Shown here in pieces: positions 55,027-64,000 of a stretch of DNA of 64,000 nucleotides. Every line of letters begins with the position of its first letter. The first letter of the stretch is position 1. The notes under the pieces are model-generated. The model worked only from the letters and a program-made list of their open reading frames with translations, had not been told where the DNA came from and searched no databases. The DNA is taken from assembly GCF_000741165.1 (NCBI RefSeq), contig NZ_JGYN01000009.1:17038-81037 (forward strand), read 5' to 3'. The position numbers were made by a program, and so were the translations under genes. This DNA comes from Bifidobacterium biavatii DSM 23969. GTDB lineage: Bacteria > Actinomycetota > Actinomycetes > Actinomycetales > Bifidobacteriaceae.

Positions 55027-58000
55027 ATGGTTGTTGCGCAGCATTATTCCGGCGTCACTCGCAACGCCGATCCCACCGTCACACTGAAGGCCGCCACCGC
55101 AGGCATCGCCGCGCTCGTCGCGGTCGCCACGATGACGCCGGGCGCGATCGCCGCCGAAACGAACCCGACTCCAGCGGTGACCGCCGTGGCCGAAGCCGGC
55201 GACGATCTGGCGCAGGCTCAGGCCGCGCTCGCCGCCGCGAAGAAGACGGTCGCCGAGAAGCAGGCCGCGCTGGATGCCGCGAAGAAGCTGACCGCCGGCG
55301 ATTTCAAGGATGACGCCGACGTGAAGGCCTCGTCCGACGCGCTCGCCAAGGCCGAGGCCGAGCAGCAGTCGGCCGAGACCGCGGTTGCGGACGCACAGAA
55401 GGCGTACGACGCGAAGATCAAGGAGCTGGGCATCGACCCGCAGCAGCTCGCCGCCGCGCAGAAGGCTGCGACCGACGCGAAGACCGCGTACGATGCGGCG
55501 CAGGCGCTTGCTGATGCGAAGGGCAAGGCGGTCGAGGCCAAGACCAAGGACACGGATCAGCTCAAGGCCGCGTATGATGCCGCTGCCACCGCATACAAGA
55601 CCGCGCAGGCCGACGCCGACGCAAAGAAGGCCGCGTACGATGCCGCCGAAGCAGAGGCGACCAAGGCCGGTGCCAGCGCCGAGCAGATCGCCGCAGCCAA
55701 GCAGAATGCCGACAAGCTCGCCGCCGACGCGCAGGTCAAGCTCAAGGCGTACGAGACCGCCAAGCAGGACGCCGACGCCAAGAAGCAGTCCGCCGACAAT
55801 GCGGTCGCCGCGCTGAAGAAGGCACAGGATGAGCTGCCCGCACTGCAGTCCGCCGCCAAGAGCGCGGCCGCCGATGCCGCCGATGCGCAGGCCAAGTACC
55901 AGAAGGCGCTGGGCCTGTACAACATCACCGCACTCAAGGACAAGCTCGACGCAGCCAAGGACAAGCAAACCAAGGCCGCCGCAGCGGTGACCACTGCCGA
56001 GCAGGCCAAGAACGCTGCCGATGAGGCCGCAAAGACGGCGGCCGCCAAGAAGGTTGCCGCCGACAAGGCCGAGGCAAGCACCAAGAAAGCCGCGGATGAG
56101 GCCGCCGTCAAGGTCGCCGAGCTCGATCAGCAGGAGCAGGAAGGTTCGCTCGGCTTCTTCAAGGCGGTTGGGGCGACCGATGCTGCCGCAGTGCTGACCG
56201 ATCCGTCCAAATCCAAGAAGCCGGAACTGATCAAGGAGTGGGTGCTCCCATACATCGGCAAGGCCGAATCTGCAACCAGCCTCGAACATTTCCAGCAGTC
56301 GATCGAGGTCGTACGCAAGGCCAACGAACTGCGCAAGTCGGTGGGTCTGAGCGAACTGCAGATCACGGACACGTTGATGGCCATGGGACAGGCGAACGCC
56401 AACTACGGTTCGCATATCTATAACCAGAATCGGACCCAGCCGTATGTCAGCCCTCATTCTGAACAGTTCGACAACACAGGGGAAAACTTGGCGGCGAGCG
56501 GTGGATATCCCGTGGCGCCGGAGCCTGTGAGCACTGCTTTCCATGGTTGGTATGACGAAGAAAAAGTCGCATATGACATGGGAGAGAATTGCCAGCCTGT
56601 TGCAGCGAACGGAAACAGCTGCGCAACGGGGCATTACACCAACATCGTCAATGGCCTGTCGACGGTGCCAATGCAGCAGGGGGAGCTCATTTACTCTTTA
56701 TCCGGTGCCGGTATCAGCACCGTCGAGACTTCGACATGGTACGGTACCACCGTTGAACAGTTGTTCAGCGGAACCCAGTATTACGGGTATCCGGATTTCG
56801 TCAAGCCGAATAACGATGCGAAGTACACGCCGGATCAGTATGAGCAACGTCTTACGGCTTATGTGAATCAGCTGGCCAGCGACAAGGCCGACGCCGCCGC
56901 AGCCAAGACCACTGCGGACGCCAACTACGCGAAGGTGCAGCAGGCCGTCGCGGATGCCGACAAGGCGTTGACCGACGCACAGGCCGACCAGCAGGCCAAG
57001 ACCACGGCGTACGACAACGCGGTCAAGGCGAAGAGCGACGCGGATGCGGCGGTCAAGACCGCTCAGGACGCGTACGATGAGGCATCCAAGTCGCTGGGCG
57101 AAGGAGTCGAGATCCCGACCAAGGCCGAGGTCGACAAGCTGGAAGCCGCTGCGAACAAGGCCGCCGAAACCAGCAAGAAGGCCGACGCCACGGTCACCGC
57201 CAAGCAGGGAGAGATCGCCACGCTGACCGCTTCGCAGAAGGCCGCGCAGGAGTCTTCAGACAAGGCGTCCGCTGCAGCCGAAACCGCGAAGTCCGCCTCC
57301 GACGAGGCCGCGAAGGCTTCTTCCGATGCCGCCAAGACCGTGGAGACGCTGTCCGCCAAGCGCAAGGCCGCAGACGAGGCAAAGTCCGCCTCCGACAAGG
57401 CCTCCACTGCCGCAGCGGCCGCCAAGCAGTCCGCTTCCGCCGCCGAATCCGCCTACGTGTCCTCCTACAACGAGCTCGCAGAACTCACCAAGGAGCAGCA
57501 GGCGCTGCAGGCTGATGCGGATGCGAAGAAGACGGCATGGCAGCAGGCTGATAAGGCTTGGCAGGATTTGGTGACGGCTTCGGGCAGCGAGGACGTGCTG
57601 AATCTGAAGAAGGCGTTGGATGAGGCGAACGCGAAGCTGGAGGCCGCGAAGCAGGGCCAGCAGACCGCGCAGAAGGCATTGGACGACCTGGTCGCGAAGA
57701 AGGTGTCCGAGGCGGTCGCTCAGGCCGAGGCCGAGTTGAAGATCGCGGTGAAGGCCGAAGAGGAGGCGCAGAAGAAGGTCGACGAGCTGACGCCGTCCAC
57801 GCCGGATCCGACGCCCACCCCGACCCCGGATCCTGATCCGGAGCCGTCTCCGGAACCCGAGCCGACGCCGACCCCGACGCCGGAGGCGGTGGAGCCGCAG
57901 GACGTGTATCGCCTGTACAATCCGCATACCGGCGAGCATTTCTACACGGCGAACTCGGTGGAGCGCGATGCGTTGTCGGCCAGCGGCTGGAACTATGAGG

Positions 58001-58299
58001 GTGTGGGCTTCAAGGCCGCCAAGAAGACCGGTGTTGAGGTGAAGCGCTATTACCGTTCGGGCGGCAAGCACATGTTCACCACGAGCAAGGCCGAGCAGGC
58101 GGCGCTCGTGAAGGCTGGCTGGAAGTATGAGGGCGTCGCGTTCCTTGCCCCGGAGGACAAGGACGGGTCGAACGACGTATACCGCCTGTACAACGCGAAG
58201 AACGGCGACCACCTGTTCACCGTGAGCAAGGCGGAGCAGTCCGTGCTCGCCCATCGCGGCTGGAACGACGAAGGTATCGGCTACCTCGCCGTCAAGTAA
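55027..58299 (+). CDS. Secreted CAP-domain protein with coiled coils and DUF5648 repeats
   Basis: In this 1090-residue protein a signal peptide (LKAATAGIAALVAVATMTPG) ends near residue 42. Ala/Lys-rich coiled coil spans about 55-370. A CAP (SCP/PR-1-like) domain spans about 415-580 with GENLAASGGYP, FHGWYDEEKVAYD and TGHYTNIVNGLSTV. A second coiled coil spans 615-910 and a Pro/Thr/Glu linker 924-955. Three DUF5648-type repeats end the chain (VYRLYNPHTGEHFYTANS, RYYRSGGKHMFTTSKAEQ, VYRLYNAKNGDHLFTVSK). There is no LPxTG motif, so attachment must be non-covalent or the protein is released. It probably binds glycans or peptidoglycan at the surface. Confidence 0.85.
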   Translation: MVVAQHYSGVTRNADPTVTLKAATAGIAALVAVATMTPGAIAAETNPTPAVTAVAEAGDDLAQAQAALAAAKKTVAEKQAALDAAKKLTAGDFKDDADVKASSDALAKAEAEQQSAETAVADAQKAYDAKIKELGIDPQQLAAAQKAATDAKTAYDAAQALADAKGKAVEAKTKDTDQLKAAYDAAATAYKTAQADADAKKAAYDAAEAEATKAGASAEQIAAAKQNADKLAADAQVKLKAYETAKQDADAKKQSADNAVAALKKAQDELPALQSAAKSAAADAADAQAKYQKALGLYNITALKDKLDAAKDKQTKAAAAVTTAEQAKNAADEAAKTAAAKKVAADKAEASTKKAADEAAVKVAELDQQEQEGSLGFFKAVGATDAAAVLTDPSKSKKPELIKEWVLPYIGKAESATSLEHFQQSIEVVRKANELRKSVGLSELQITDTLMAMGQANANYGSHIYNQNRTQPYVSPHSEQFDNTGENLAASGGYPVAPEPVSTAFHGWYDEEKVAYDMGENCQPVAANGNSCATGHYTNIVNGLSTVPMQQGELIYSLSGAGISTVETSTWYGTTVEQLFSGTQYYGYPDFVKPNNDAKYTPDQYEQRLTAYVNQLASDKADAAAAKTTADANYAKVQQAVADADKALTDAQADQQAKTTAYDNAVKAKSDADAAVKTAQDAYDEASKSLGEGVEIPTKAEVDKLEAAANKAAETSKKADATVTAKQGEIATLTASQKAAQESSDKASAAAETAKSASDEAAKASSDAAKTVETLSAKRKAADEAKSASDKASTAAAAAKQSASAAESAYVSSYNELAELTKEQQALQADADAKKTAWQQADKAWQDLVTASGSEDVLNLKKALDEANAKLEAAKQGQQTAQKALDDLVAKKVSEAVAQAEAELKIAVKAEEEAQKKVDELTPSTPDPTPTPTPDPDPEPSPEPEPTPTPTPEAVEPQDVYRLYNPHTGEHFYTANSVERDALSASGWNYEGVGFKAAKKTGVEVKRYYRSGGKHMFTTSKAEQAALVKAGWKYEGVAFLAPEDKDGSNDVYRLYNAKNGDHLFTVSKAEQSVLAHRGWNDEGIGYLAVK

Positions 58300-58323
58300 T
58301 ACCGACCCGTACCATCCATAGGA

Positions 58324-58368
58324 GAACGTCCCGCGAGCCCATCCCGGCCCGCGGGACGTTCCATATTT
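58324..58368 (+). terminator. Terminator after the CAP-domain protein gene
   Basis: GAACGTCCCGCG pairs perfectly with CGCGGGACGTTC around a 14-base loop and is followed by CATATTTTC. Confidence 0.85.
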
Positions 58369-58377
58369 TCACGTCTC

Positions 58378-58775
58378 GGGTCACGCGATGGCAGTTCCGG
58401 GTGATATCCCAACCCGTGACCCCTCGTAACGCGGTCGTCAAAGGTCATGCGATAGCAAAACCCGTCAAATTTCCATCGCGTGATTCCGATCTGAGCACGC
58501 GATGGCATCGCAACGTTCACATTCCATCGCGTGACCGTGTAAAGCAGTGGAAACAAGGTCACGCGATGGAAATTGCGGGCGATCTGCCATCCCGTGAAGA
58601 GGTGCGCAGTCTCGCAATGGCAAAAATGTCTTATTTTCCATCGCGTGACCTTGCAAGACCCTCGGAAGATACCGACAGAAGGTCACAAGATGGTATTTCG
58701 ATGGCGTTGTGCCATCGCGTGATGAACGGGCTGATCACGAGATGGAAAAAGGTGCCGGAATTCCATCGCGTGACC
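58378..58775. repeat. Seven-unit array of TCACGCGATGG inverted repeats
   Basis: Units start at about 58378, 58441, 58493, 58557, 58610, 58681 and 58733, giving a start-to-start period of 50-71 bp. Each has a left arm like GGTCACGCGATGGAA and a right arm like TTCCATCGCGTGACC around 12-17 bases of unrelated sequence. The full right arm occurs exactly at 58522, 58636 and 58761. Left arms are more often altered, mainly by G-to-A or C-to-T changes. Spacers between units share no sequence. Confidence 0.88.
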
Positions 58776-58901
58776 TTGTGTGTGAGCTGAAGGTACTATA
58801 CGGACGATTTACGGGAAGATGGACGGGACGAGAATGCTGCCGCGCGAGGAGGGGCGAGCGAGGATATACGATGGGCGCGGGGATGGGGTAGGGTGGCGGG
58901 T

Positions 58902-59786
58902 ATGCCGATTTCCGCAGAAGTACTGGCCAACGTGAAGGCCGAACGCATCCGTCGTGTATCCGATCTCGCTAACCGCCGCAGCCGCGAACGGTACGGTAAA
59001 TTCCTGATCGAGGGGCCGCAGTCCGTGCGCGAAGCCGTCACGTGGCAGCCCGAAGTCGTGCGCGACCTGTACGTCGAAGCCGCCGGCAGCGACCCGGACT
59101 CGCCGTTCGCCAATCCGACCATCGCGAAAATCGCGGGACGCGCGCTGCAGCACGGCATCTACGTGCACAAGGCGACGCGCGACGTCATGGCGAAGATCAG
59201 CTCCGACGCGCAGGGCATCGCCGCGGTCGGCGACATGGACGCCATGCGCGAGGCGCTGCGATACGACGAGACGAAGCATGACGGCGACGGCGAGCCGTTC
59301 GTCGCCGCGTTCTGGCAGGTGCGCGACCCGGGCAACGCCGGCACGGTGATCCGCGCGGCCGACGCGGCCGGTTGCGACGCGGTCGTGCTCGTCGACGAAT
59401 GCGTGGACCCGTTCAACCCGAAAGTGATCCGCTCCACCGCCGGATCGCTGTTCCACCTGCCCGTCGTCGCGATGGGAACCGACGAATTCCTCGACTGGGC
59501 GCGCAGGCAGGGCATGACGGTGATCGCGGCCGACGTGTACGGCACGGACGGACGCAGCCCCGAATCTCTGCCGGACGTGCTCGCCGAACGCCGCGACGCG
59601 AAGGCTGCCGGCGCAAGTCCGGCCGGCGAGGCGATCCTGTTCGGCAACGAGGCGCGCGGCCTGCCCGAGGCGATCCTCGCGCAGATGGACCGCATCGTGT
59701 CCATTCCGATCTACGGTAAGGCCGAATCGCTCAACCTCGGCACCAGCGCCGCGGTGATGCTCATGAGCCTTGCCATGACACGGTGA
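58902..59786 (+). CDS. TrmH/SpoU-family RNA 2'-O-methyltransferase
   Basis: This 294-residue protein has an N-terminal substrate-binding domain (RERYGKFLIEGPQSVREAV) and a C-terminal SPOUT knot methyltransferase. The latter shows the three family motifs: DPGNAGTVIRAADAAGC, ILFGNEARGLPEAILAQM and IPIYGKAESLNLGTSAAVML. It transfers a methyl group from S-adenosylmethionine to a ribose 2'-OH in rRNA or tRNA; the exact target is not clear. The ATG at 58902 or the GTG at 58893 could start it. It lies directly upstream of pheST, a common arrangement. Confidence 0.92.
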   Translation: MPISAEVLANVKAERIRRVSDLANRRSRERYGKFLIEGPQSVREAVTWQPEVVRDLYVEAAGSDPDSPFANPTIAKIAGRALQHGIYVHKATRDVMAKISSDAQGIAAVGDMDAMREALRYDETKHDGDGEPFVAAFWQVRDPGNAGTVIRAADAAGCDAVVLVDECVDPFNPKVIRSTAGSLFHLPVVAMGTDEFLDWARRQGMTVIAADVYGTDGRSPESLPDVLAERRDAKAAGASPAGEAILFGNEARGLPEAILAQMDRIVSIPIYGKAESLNLGTSAAVMLMSLAMTR

Positions 59787-60024
59787 GACGCGAACGGGCG
59801 GTCCGCCGCGACCCCATGGGATTCGCATCCGGGAGGAATGCCGCGGATTGCATGGTCTGCATGATCTGCACGATCAGTGGCATGACGTGTCCGCGCATCG
59901 GAGGATGTGAGCCCTCACGGCCGGTCTATGTCGAGTCGTCTGGGAAGAATGGACAGTTGGTAAAACGCTTGAAAAACGCATGTTTTCACGCATGCGACGC
60001 TTGCAAGTCAAGGAAAGGGTGCTC

Positions 60025-61080
60025 GTGGCAGAAGCGCAATTCGATGCCCAGTCGGTAACCGGTACGGTGACCGACGGCATTGCCAAAATCGAGAACGCCT
60101 CCACTTCGGAGGAACTGAAATCCATCAAAAGCGAGGTCATTTCGGCGCTGACCCTCGCCAGCAAGGGCATCGGCGCCTTGCCGGTCGACCAGAAGAAGGA
60201 CGCCGGCAAGCTCATGAGCAAGCTGCGCGCCGACTTCGGCCGCGCGTTCGGCGCCAAGGAAGCACAGGTCAAGGCCGACGAGGAAGCCAAGGCCCTCGCC
60301 GCCGAAACCGTCGACATGACCCTGCCCGTCGAGCGCAAGCCGCTCGGCGCACGCCACCCGATCTCCAAGGTCATCGAAGACGTCGAGGACTTCTTCACCT
60401 CGATGGGCTGGCAGATCTCCGCCGGCCCCGAAGTGGAAACCGAATGGTACAACTTCGACGCGCTCAACTTCGGCCCCGACCATCCGGCTCGCCAGATGCA
60501 GGACACGTTCTACGTCAAGGGCAACCAGGCCAAGGACGCCGCCGGCTTCGTCGGCAGCAACATGGTCGTGCGCACGCAGACCTCCTCCGATCAGGTCCGC
60601 GCGCTCCTCACCCGCGGCGTGCCGCTGTACATCGCATCCCCGGGCCGCGTGTTCCGCACCGACGAGCTCGACGCCACCCACACGCCGGTCTTCCACCAGT
60701 GCGAGGCGCTCGCCGTCGACAAGCACCTGACCATGGCCGACCTGAAGGGCGTGCTCGACAAGCTCGCCGTCGCCATGTTCGGCCCCGAGGCCAAAACCCG
60801 CCTGCGCCCGAGCTACTTCCCGTTCACCGAGCCGAGCGCCGAGCTCGACCTGTGGTTCCCCGACAAGAAGGGCGGCGCAGGCTGGCTCGAATGGGGCGGC
60901 TGCGGCATGGTCAACCCGAACGTGCTCAAGTCCGCCGGCATCGACCCGGACGTGTACACCGGCTTCGCGTTCGGCGTCGGCATCGAGCGCACGCTGCTGC
61001 TGCGCCACGACATCAACGACATGCACGACCTGGTCGAAGGCGACGTGCGATTCAGCGAACAGTTTGTGATGGGGGAGTGA
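60025..61080 (+). CDS. pheS: Phenylalanyl-tRNA synthetase alpha subunit
   Basis: This 351-residue class II synthetase alpha chain has an N-terminal coiled coil, [19 protein letters not shown] (motif 1 area), [19 protein letters not shown] (motif 2), and [12 protein letters not shown] and [20 protein letters not shown] (motif 3). With PheT it forms an alpha2-beta2 enzyme that charges tRNA-Phe. GTG 60025 is chosen because AAGGAAAGGG lies 5 bp upstream and the length then matches the family; an ATG at 59980 would add 15 residues without a ribosome site. Confidence 0.97.
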   Translation: MAEAQFDAQSVTGTVTDGIAKIENASTSEELKSIKSEVISALTLASKGIGALPVDQKKDAGKLMSKLRADFGRAFGAKEAQVKADEEAKALAAETVDMTLPVERKPLGARHPISKVIEDVEDFFTSMGWQISAGPEVETEWYNFDALNFGPDHPARQMQDTFYVKGNQAKDAAGFVGSNMVVRTQTSSDQVRALLTRGVPLYIASPGRVFRTDELDATHTPVFHQCEALAVDKHLTMADLKGVLDKLAVAMFGPEAKTRLRPSYFPFTEPSAELDLWFPDKKGGAGWLEWGGCGMVNPNVLKSAGIDPDVYTGFAFGVGIERTLLLRHDINDMHDLVEGDVRFSEQFVMGE

Positions 61081-61088
61081 GATAGCCC

Positions 61089-63695
61089 ATGCCCATGATC
61101 GATATCGATTGGCTCAAGGACCATGTCGAGGTTCCCGCGGACCTCACCTATGAGCAGCTCGCCAAGGACCTCGTGCGCGTCGGCCTCGAGGAGGAGGAGA
61201 TCCACGCCTCCCAGGTGACCGGCCCGATCGTCGTCGGCTACGTGGTGGATGCCACGCCGGAACCGCAGAAGAATGGCAAGATCATCAACTGGTGCCACGT
61301 CGACTGCGGCCCCGAATGGAACGAAACCGACGAAAACGGCAACAAGGTGCCGCGCGGCATCATCTGTGGCGCGCCCAACATGAAGGCCGGCGAAAAGGTC
61401 GTCGTGACCCTGCCTGGTGCCGTGCTGCCCGGCGACTTCAAGATCGAGCCGCGCAAGACCTACGGCCACATCTCCAACGGCATGTGCGCGTCCGAACGCG
61501 AGCTCGGCCTCGGCGACAACCACGACGGCATCATCCTGCTGCGCAACTACGGCTTCACCCCGGCCGAATACGACGCGCTCAAGCCCGGCGACGACGCGAT
61601 GCACCTGCTGCACCTCGACCAGCCGCTGCTTGAGATCAACATCACGCCGGACCGCGGCTACGCGTTCTCCTACCGCGGCGTCGCGCGCGAATACCATCAT
61701 TCGACCGGCGCGACGTTCGTCGACCCGGCGATCGAGTACGGCGAGAAGGCCCCGGCCGCGACCGGCGACCCGAACGTCAAGCCCGACATCGAAGTGATCG
61801 TCGACGACAGCAACCCGATCCACGGCGTGCCCGGCTGCGACCGCTACTACGCGCGCGCCGTGCGCGGCTTCAACCCGAACGCGCACACGCCGAACTGGAT
61901 GCGCCGCCGTCTCGTGCGCGCCGGCATGCGTTCCATCTCGCTCGCCGTGGACGTCACCAACTACGTGATGCTCGACCTCGGCCAGCCGATGCACGCCTAC
62001 GACATGGACAAGATCGAAGGCCCGATCGTCGTGCGCCGCGCCCGCGAAGGTGAGAAGCTGACCACGCTCGACGGCAAGAACCACGATCTGAGCACCGAGG
62101 ACCTGCTCATCACCGACTCGCCGAACGGCGAACGCGGCTCGCGCATCCTCGGCCTCGCCGGCGTGATGGGCGGCCTGTACGGCGAAGTCACCGCCGACAC
62201 CAAGAACATCCTGCTCGAGGCCGCGCACTTCGACCAGGTGACGGTCGCGCGTTCCGCACGCCGCCACAAGATCCCGTCCGAAGCGTCCCGTCGCTTCGAA
62301 CGCGGAGTCGACACGCAGCTGCAGCCGGCCGCCGCGCAGATGGCCGCCGACCTGCTGTCCCGCTACGGCGACGGCGAGCCGAGCGAACATCCGGCCGACG
62401 TGAACAACGTCGTCTTCCGCCGTCCGATCCACTTCAAGGCGAGCGAGGTCGCGCGCGTGGCCGGCCTGAACCTTGACGTGAACCGCATCAGCGACATTCT
62501 CACCGACATCGGCTGCCGCGTGGCCGGCGGCGGCAACGGCGAATTCTCCGTGACCGCGCCGAGCTGGCGCCCGGATCTGAACGAGCCGTGCGACTTGGTC
62601 GAGGAAGTGGCCCGACTCGTCGGCTACGACGAGATCCCGGTCACCGTGCCGCCGGCACCAGTCAACGGTGCGGTCGGCCTGACCTCCGAACAGCGCCACC
62701 GCCGCCAGATCGCCAACGAGCTGGCCGAATACGGCATGGTCGAAGCGCTCAGCTACCCGTTCATCGGCGACGAGGAATACAAGGAATTCAGCTACGACGC
62801 GGACGAGATCAAGCGCGTGAGCGTCGAGGTCGCCAACCCGCTGGCCGGCAACCGTCCGTTCCTGCGCCGCGACATCCTGCCGACCCTCGCCGGCACTGTG
62901 CAGCTCAACCTGCGCCGCGGCCTCGAGAACATCAGCCTGTACGAGATCGGCCACGTCTACCTGTGGGATCCGAACGCGCCGGCCATTCCGGCCCTGCCGG
63001 GTGGCGTCAAGCCGACCGACGAGCAGCTCGCCGCGCTCGACGCCGGTCTGCCCAAGCAGCCGATGCACGTCGCCGGCATCTTCACCGGACTGGCCGAAAA
63101 CAGCGGCTGGCTCGGCGACAAGCGTCCGGTCGACTGGAGCGACGCCGTCGAGGCGGTGCGCCGCATCTCCAAGCTGCTCGGCGCGAACCTGACGCTCGAC
63201 CAGCCGGCCGCCGCCGACGTGCCCGCCCAGTGGCATCCGGGTCGCGCGGCCCGCGTCATGGCCGGCGACGCGTTCGTCGGCATGGTCGGCGAACTGCACC
63301 CGCACGTCAACGAGGCACTCGGCTTCCCGGCCCACTCGGCCGCGTTCGAACTGGATCTCGACGCGCTGTTCGCCACGCTCGACGGCAAGCCGGTCCAGGC
63401 CAAGCCGATCTCCACGTTCCCGCCGGTCAAGCAGGATCTCGCGTTCACCGTGGCCGACACGGTCAGCGCCGACCAGCTGGAGAACGTGATCCGCGAGGCC
63501 GCGGGCGACGCGCTCGAATCGATCGAACTGTTCGACGTGTTCACCGGCGACCAGATCGGCGAGGGACTCAAGTCGCTCGCGTTCGCCGTCGTATTCCGTG
63601 CGCCCGACCGCACGCTCACGGCTGAGGACAGCGAAGCAATCCGCAAGGCGATCGTGGACAAGGCCGCCGAACTCGGCGCCCAGCTGCGCGCCTGA
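61089..63695 (+). CDS. pheT: Phenylalanyl-tRNA synthetase beta subunit
   Basis: This 868-residue chain starts 8 bp after pheS. In order: B1 domain, a tRNA-binding OB fold (residues 40-160: ICGAPNMKAGEKVVVTLPGA), B3/B4 editing domain (RRLVRAGMRSISLAVDVTNY, LGQPMHAYDMDKI), B5, the catalytic-like core (RPFLRRDILPTLAGTVQLNL) and a C-terminal anticodon-binding FDX-ACB domain (FPPVKQDLAFTVADTV). Length is slightly above the usual 800 because of small Asp/Ala-rich insertions. Confidence 0.97.
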   Translation: MPMIDIDWLKDHVEVPADLTYEQLAKDLVRVGLEEEEIHASQVTGPIVVGYVVDATPEPQKNGKIINWCHVDCGPEWNETDENGNKVPRGIICGAPNMKAGEKVVVTLPGAVLPGDFKIEPRKTYGHISNGMCASERELGLGDNHDGIILLRNYGFTPAEYDALKPGDDAMHLLHLDQPLLEINITPDRGYAFSYRGVAREYHHSTGATFVDPAIEYGEKAPAATGDPNVKPDIEVIVDDSNPIHGVPGCDRYYARAVRGFNPNAHTPNWMRRRLVRAGMRSISLAVDVTNYVMLDLGQPMHAYDMDKIEGPIVVRRAREGEKLTTLDGKNHDLSTEDLLITDSPNGERGSRILGLAGVMGGLYGEVTADTKNILLEAAHFDQVTVARSARRHKIPSEASRRFERGVDTQLQPAAAQMAADLLSRYGDGEPSEHPADVNNVVFRRPIHFKASEVARVAGLNLDVNRISDILTDIGCRVAGGGNGEFSVTAPSWRPDLNEPCDLVEEVARLVGYDEIPVTVPPAPVNGAVGLTSEQRHRRQIANELAEYGMVEALSYPFIGDEEYKEFSYDADEIKRVSVEVANPLAGNRPFLRRDILPTLAGTVQLNLRRGLENISLYEIGHVYLWDPNAPAIPALPGGVKPTDEQLAALDAGLPKQPMHVAGIFTGLAENSGWLGDKRPVDWSDAVEAVRRISKLLGANLTLDQPAAADVPAQWHPGRAARVMAGDAFVGMVGELHPHVNEALGFPAHSAAFELDLDALFATLDGKPVQAKPISTFPPVKQDLAFTVADTVSADQLENVIREAAGDALESIELFDVFTGDQIGEGLKSLAFAVVFRAPDRTLTAEDSEAIRKAIVDKAAELGAQLRA

Positions 63696-63724
63696 TCGCG
63701 CGGAGCGCAGCCGCACGATGTGAG

Positions 63725-63758
63725 ATGGGGCTTTCCGCCGCAAGGGGAAAGCCCCATT
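63725..63758 (+). terminator. Likely terminator after pheT
   Basis: ATGGGGCTTTCC pairs perfectly with GGAAAGCCCCAT around 9 bases. The following TATTGAT is T-poor, so efficiency is uncertain. Confidence 0.7.
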
Positions 63759-63790
63759 ATTGATATGACGACCATGCAAGGATGGAGACT

Positions 63791-64000
63791 ATGACCGATT
63801 CCCAGAACACGAACGGCGATCAGCAGGCCGAAGGCCAGACCGCCGGAGCGGCGTCGAACGGCGCGCCGCAGTACGGGCAGTACCAACAGCCGGAATACGG
63901 TGCCATGGCCAGCCAGTATCCGGCCGGATACAATCCGTACGTGTACGGGGCGCCGGATCCGACGCCGGCGACTCCGGCCGCGAACGCGCAGCCGAACGGG
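63791..64000 (+). CDS. Gln/Pro/Tyr-rich N-terminus of a protein cut by the window edge
   Basis: The ATG at 63791 follows AAGGATGGAG. The first 70 codons give a low-complexity sequence (YGQYQQPEYGAMASQYPAGY, then NPYVYGAPDPTPATPAA). Such a tail usually precedes membrane segments in actinobacterial RDD- or DUF4190-type proteins, but no domain is visible before the window ends. Confidence 0.65.
   Translation, partial: MTDSQNTNGDQQAEGQTAGAASNGAPQYGQYQQPEYGAMASQYPAGYNPYVYGAPDPTPATPAANAQPNG

Larger units (their letters stand above)
58300..58901. other. 602-bp intergenic region rich in hairpins
   Basis: No convincing gene. It carries the terminator of the surface-protein gene, then seven related inverted repeats over 398 bp, then about 125 bp leading to the methyltransferase gene. 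Confidence 0.7.

Noticed and set aside
58378..58775. CRISPR array
   Set aside because: Repeats are paired as inverted arms within each unit, spacing is irregular, and no cas gene is present.
59783..60058. Small Cys-rich reading frame before pheS as a leader peptide
   Set aside because: It is not Phe-rich, lacks a ribosome site and overlaps pheS out of frame; no T-box sequence is visible either.
60813..63779. Long minus-strand open frame (988 codons) opposite pheT
   Set aside because: pheT is certain on the plus strand; at this GC content the antisense frame is routinely open. No family motifs or ribosome site.

Overview
The window is a high-GC actinobacterial chromosome segment, most likely Bifidobacterium. 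The signs are actinobacterial DUF4191 and DUF3043 membrane proteins, a polyphosphate-glucokinase-type ROK kinase, an actinobacterial-style Mrp ATPase without the usual CxxC, a greatly enlarged NAD-dependent DNA ligase, and a fused YkoDC thiamine-precursor transporter behind a TPP riboswitch. Species cannot be fixed from the sequence alone. I see no tRNA, rRNA, CRISPR array, insertion-sequence transposase or phage gene.

Layout. (1) 1-11.9 kb: one long plus-strand surface-polysaccharide locus with GT4 and GT2 glycosyltransferases, an EpsG/Wzy-like membrane protein, a hexapeptide acyltransferase, a pyruvyl-transferase-family protein, a nitroreductase, a DUF6625-like protein, a Wzx-like flippase, a GT14-like enzyme and an acyltransferase-3. 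Many genes overlap by 4-14 bp. The second half looks more AT-rich. One glycosyltransferase carries an in-frame copy of an intergenic repeat. (2) 11.9-14.0 kb: an accessory insertion in which a Schlafen/AlbA_2-type protein is flanked by two 89-bp direct repeats and sits next to a decayed gene fragment. (3) 14.2-19.1 kb: ppgK, an aminotransferase, a lone CbiO/BioM-type ATPase whose start codon lies in a perfect 16-bp hairpin, and a membrane-anchored arylsulfate sulfotransferase. (4) 19.2-25.3 kb: a divergent pair of large unknowns, a GT-C-like membrane protein and a 1247-residue protein with TPR-like repeats. (5) 25.3-42.3 kb: mostly housekeeping genes (ligA, mrp, a heterodimeric ABC exporter, glnA, DUF4191, lpd, DUF3043, an M20 dipeptidase). 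(6) 42.4-48.3 kb: a NarL-type two-component system divergent from a lipoprotein gene and an adaptor/ATPase/permease efflux operon. (7) 48.4-51.9 kb: TPP riboswitch, ykoE, an intrinsic terminator, then a ykoDC fusion. (8) 52.1-58.3 kb: a MacB-type permease with Ser/Asp tracts and its ATPase, then a large secreted CAP-domain/coiled-coil/DUF5648 protein. (9) 58.4-64.0 kb: a seven-unit array of hairpins, a TrmH-family methyltransferase, pheS, pheT and the start of a Gln/Pro/Tyr-rich protein cut by the window edge.

The least-explained signals are non-coding. They are several distinct families of inverted repeats between genes: the seven-hairpin array at 58.4-58.8 kb, the CCCGGG palindromes bracketing ligA, the REP-like element that has also entered a gene, and the hairpin over the start codon of the lone ATPase. 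None can be assigned to a named system from sequence alone.
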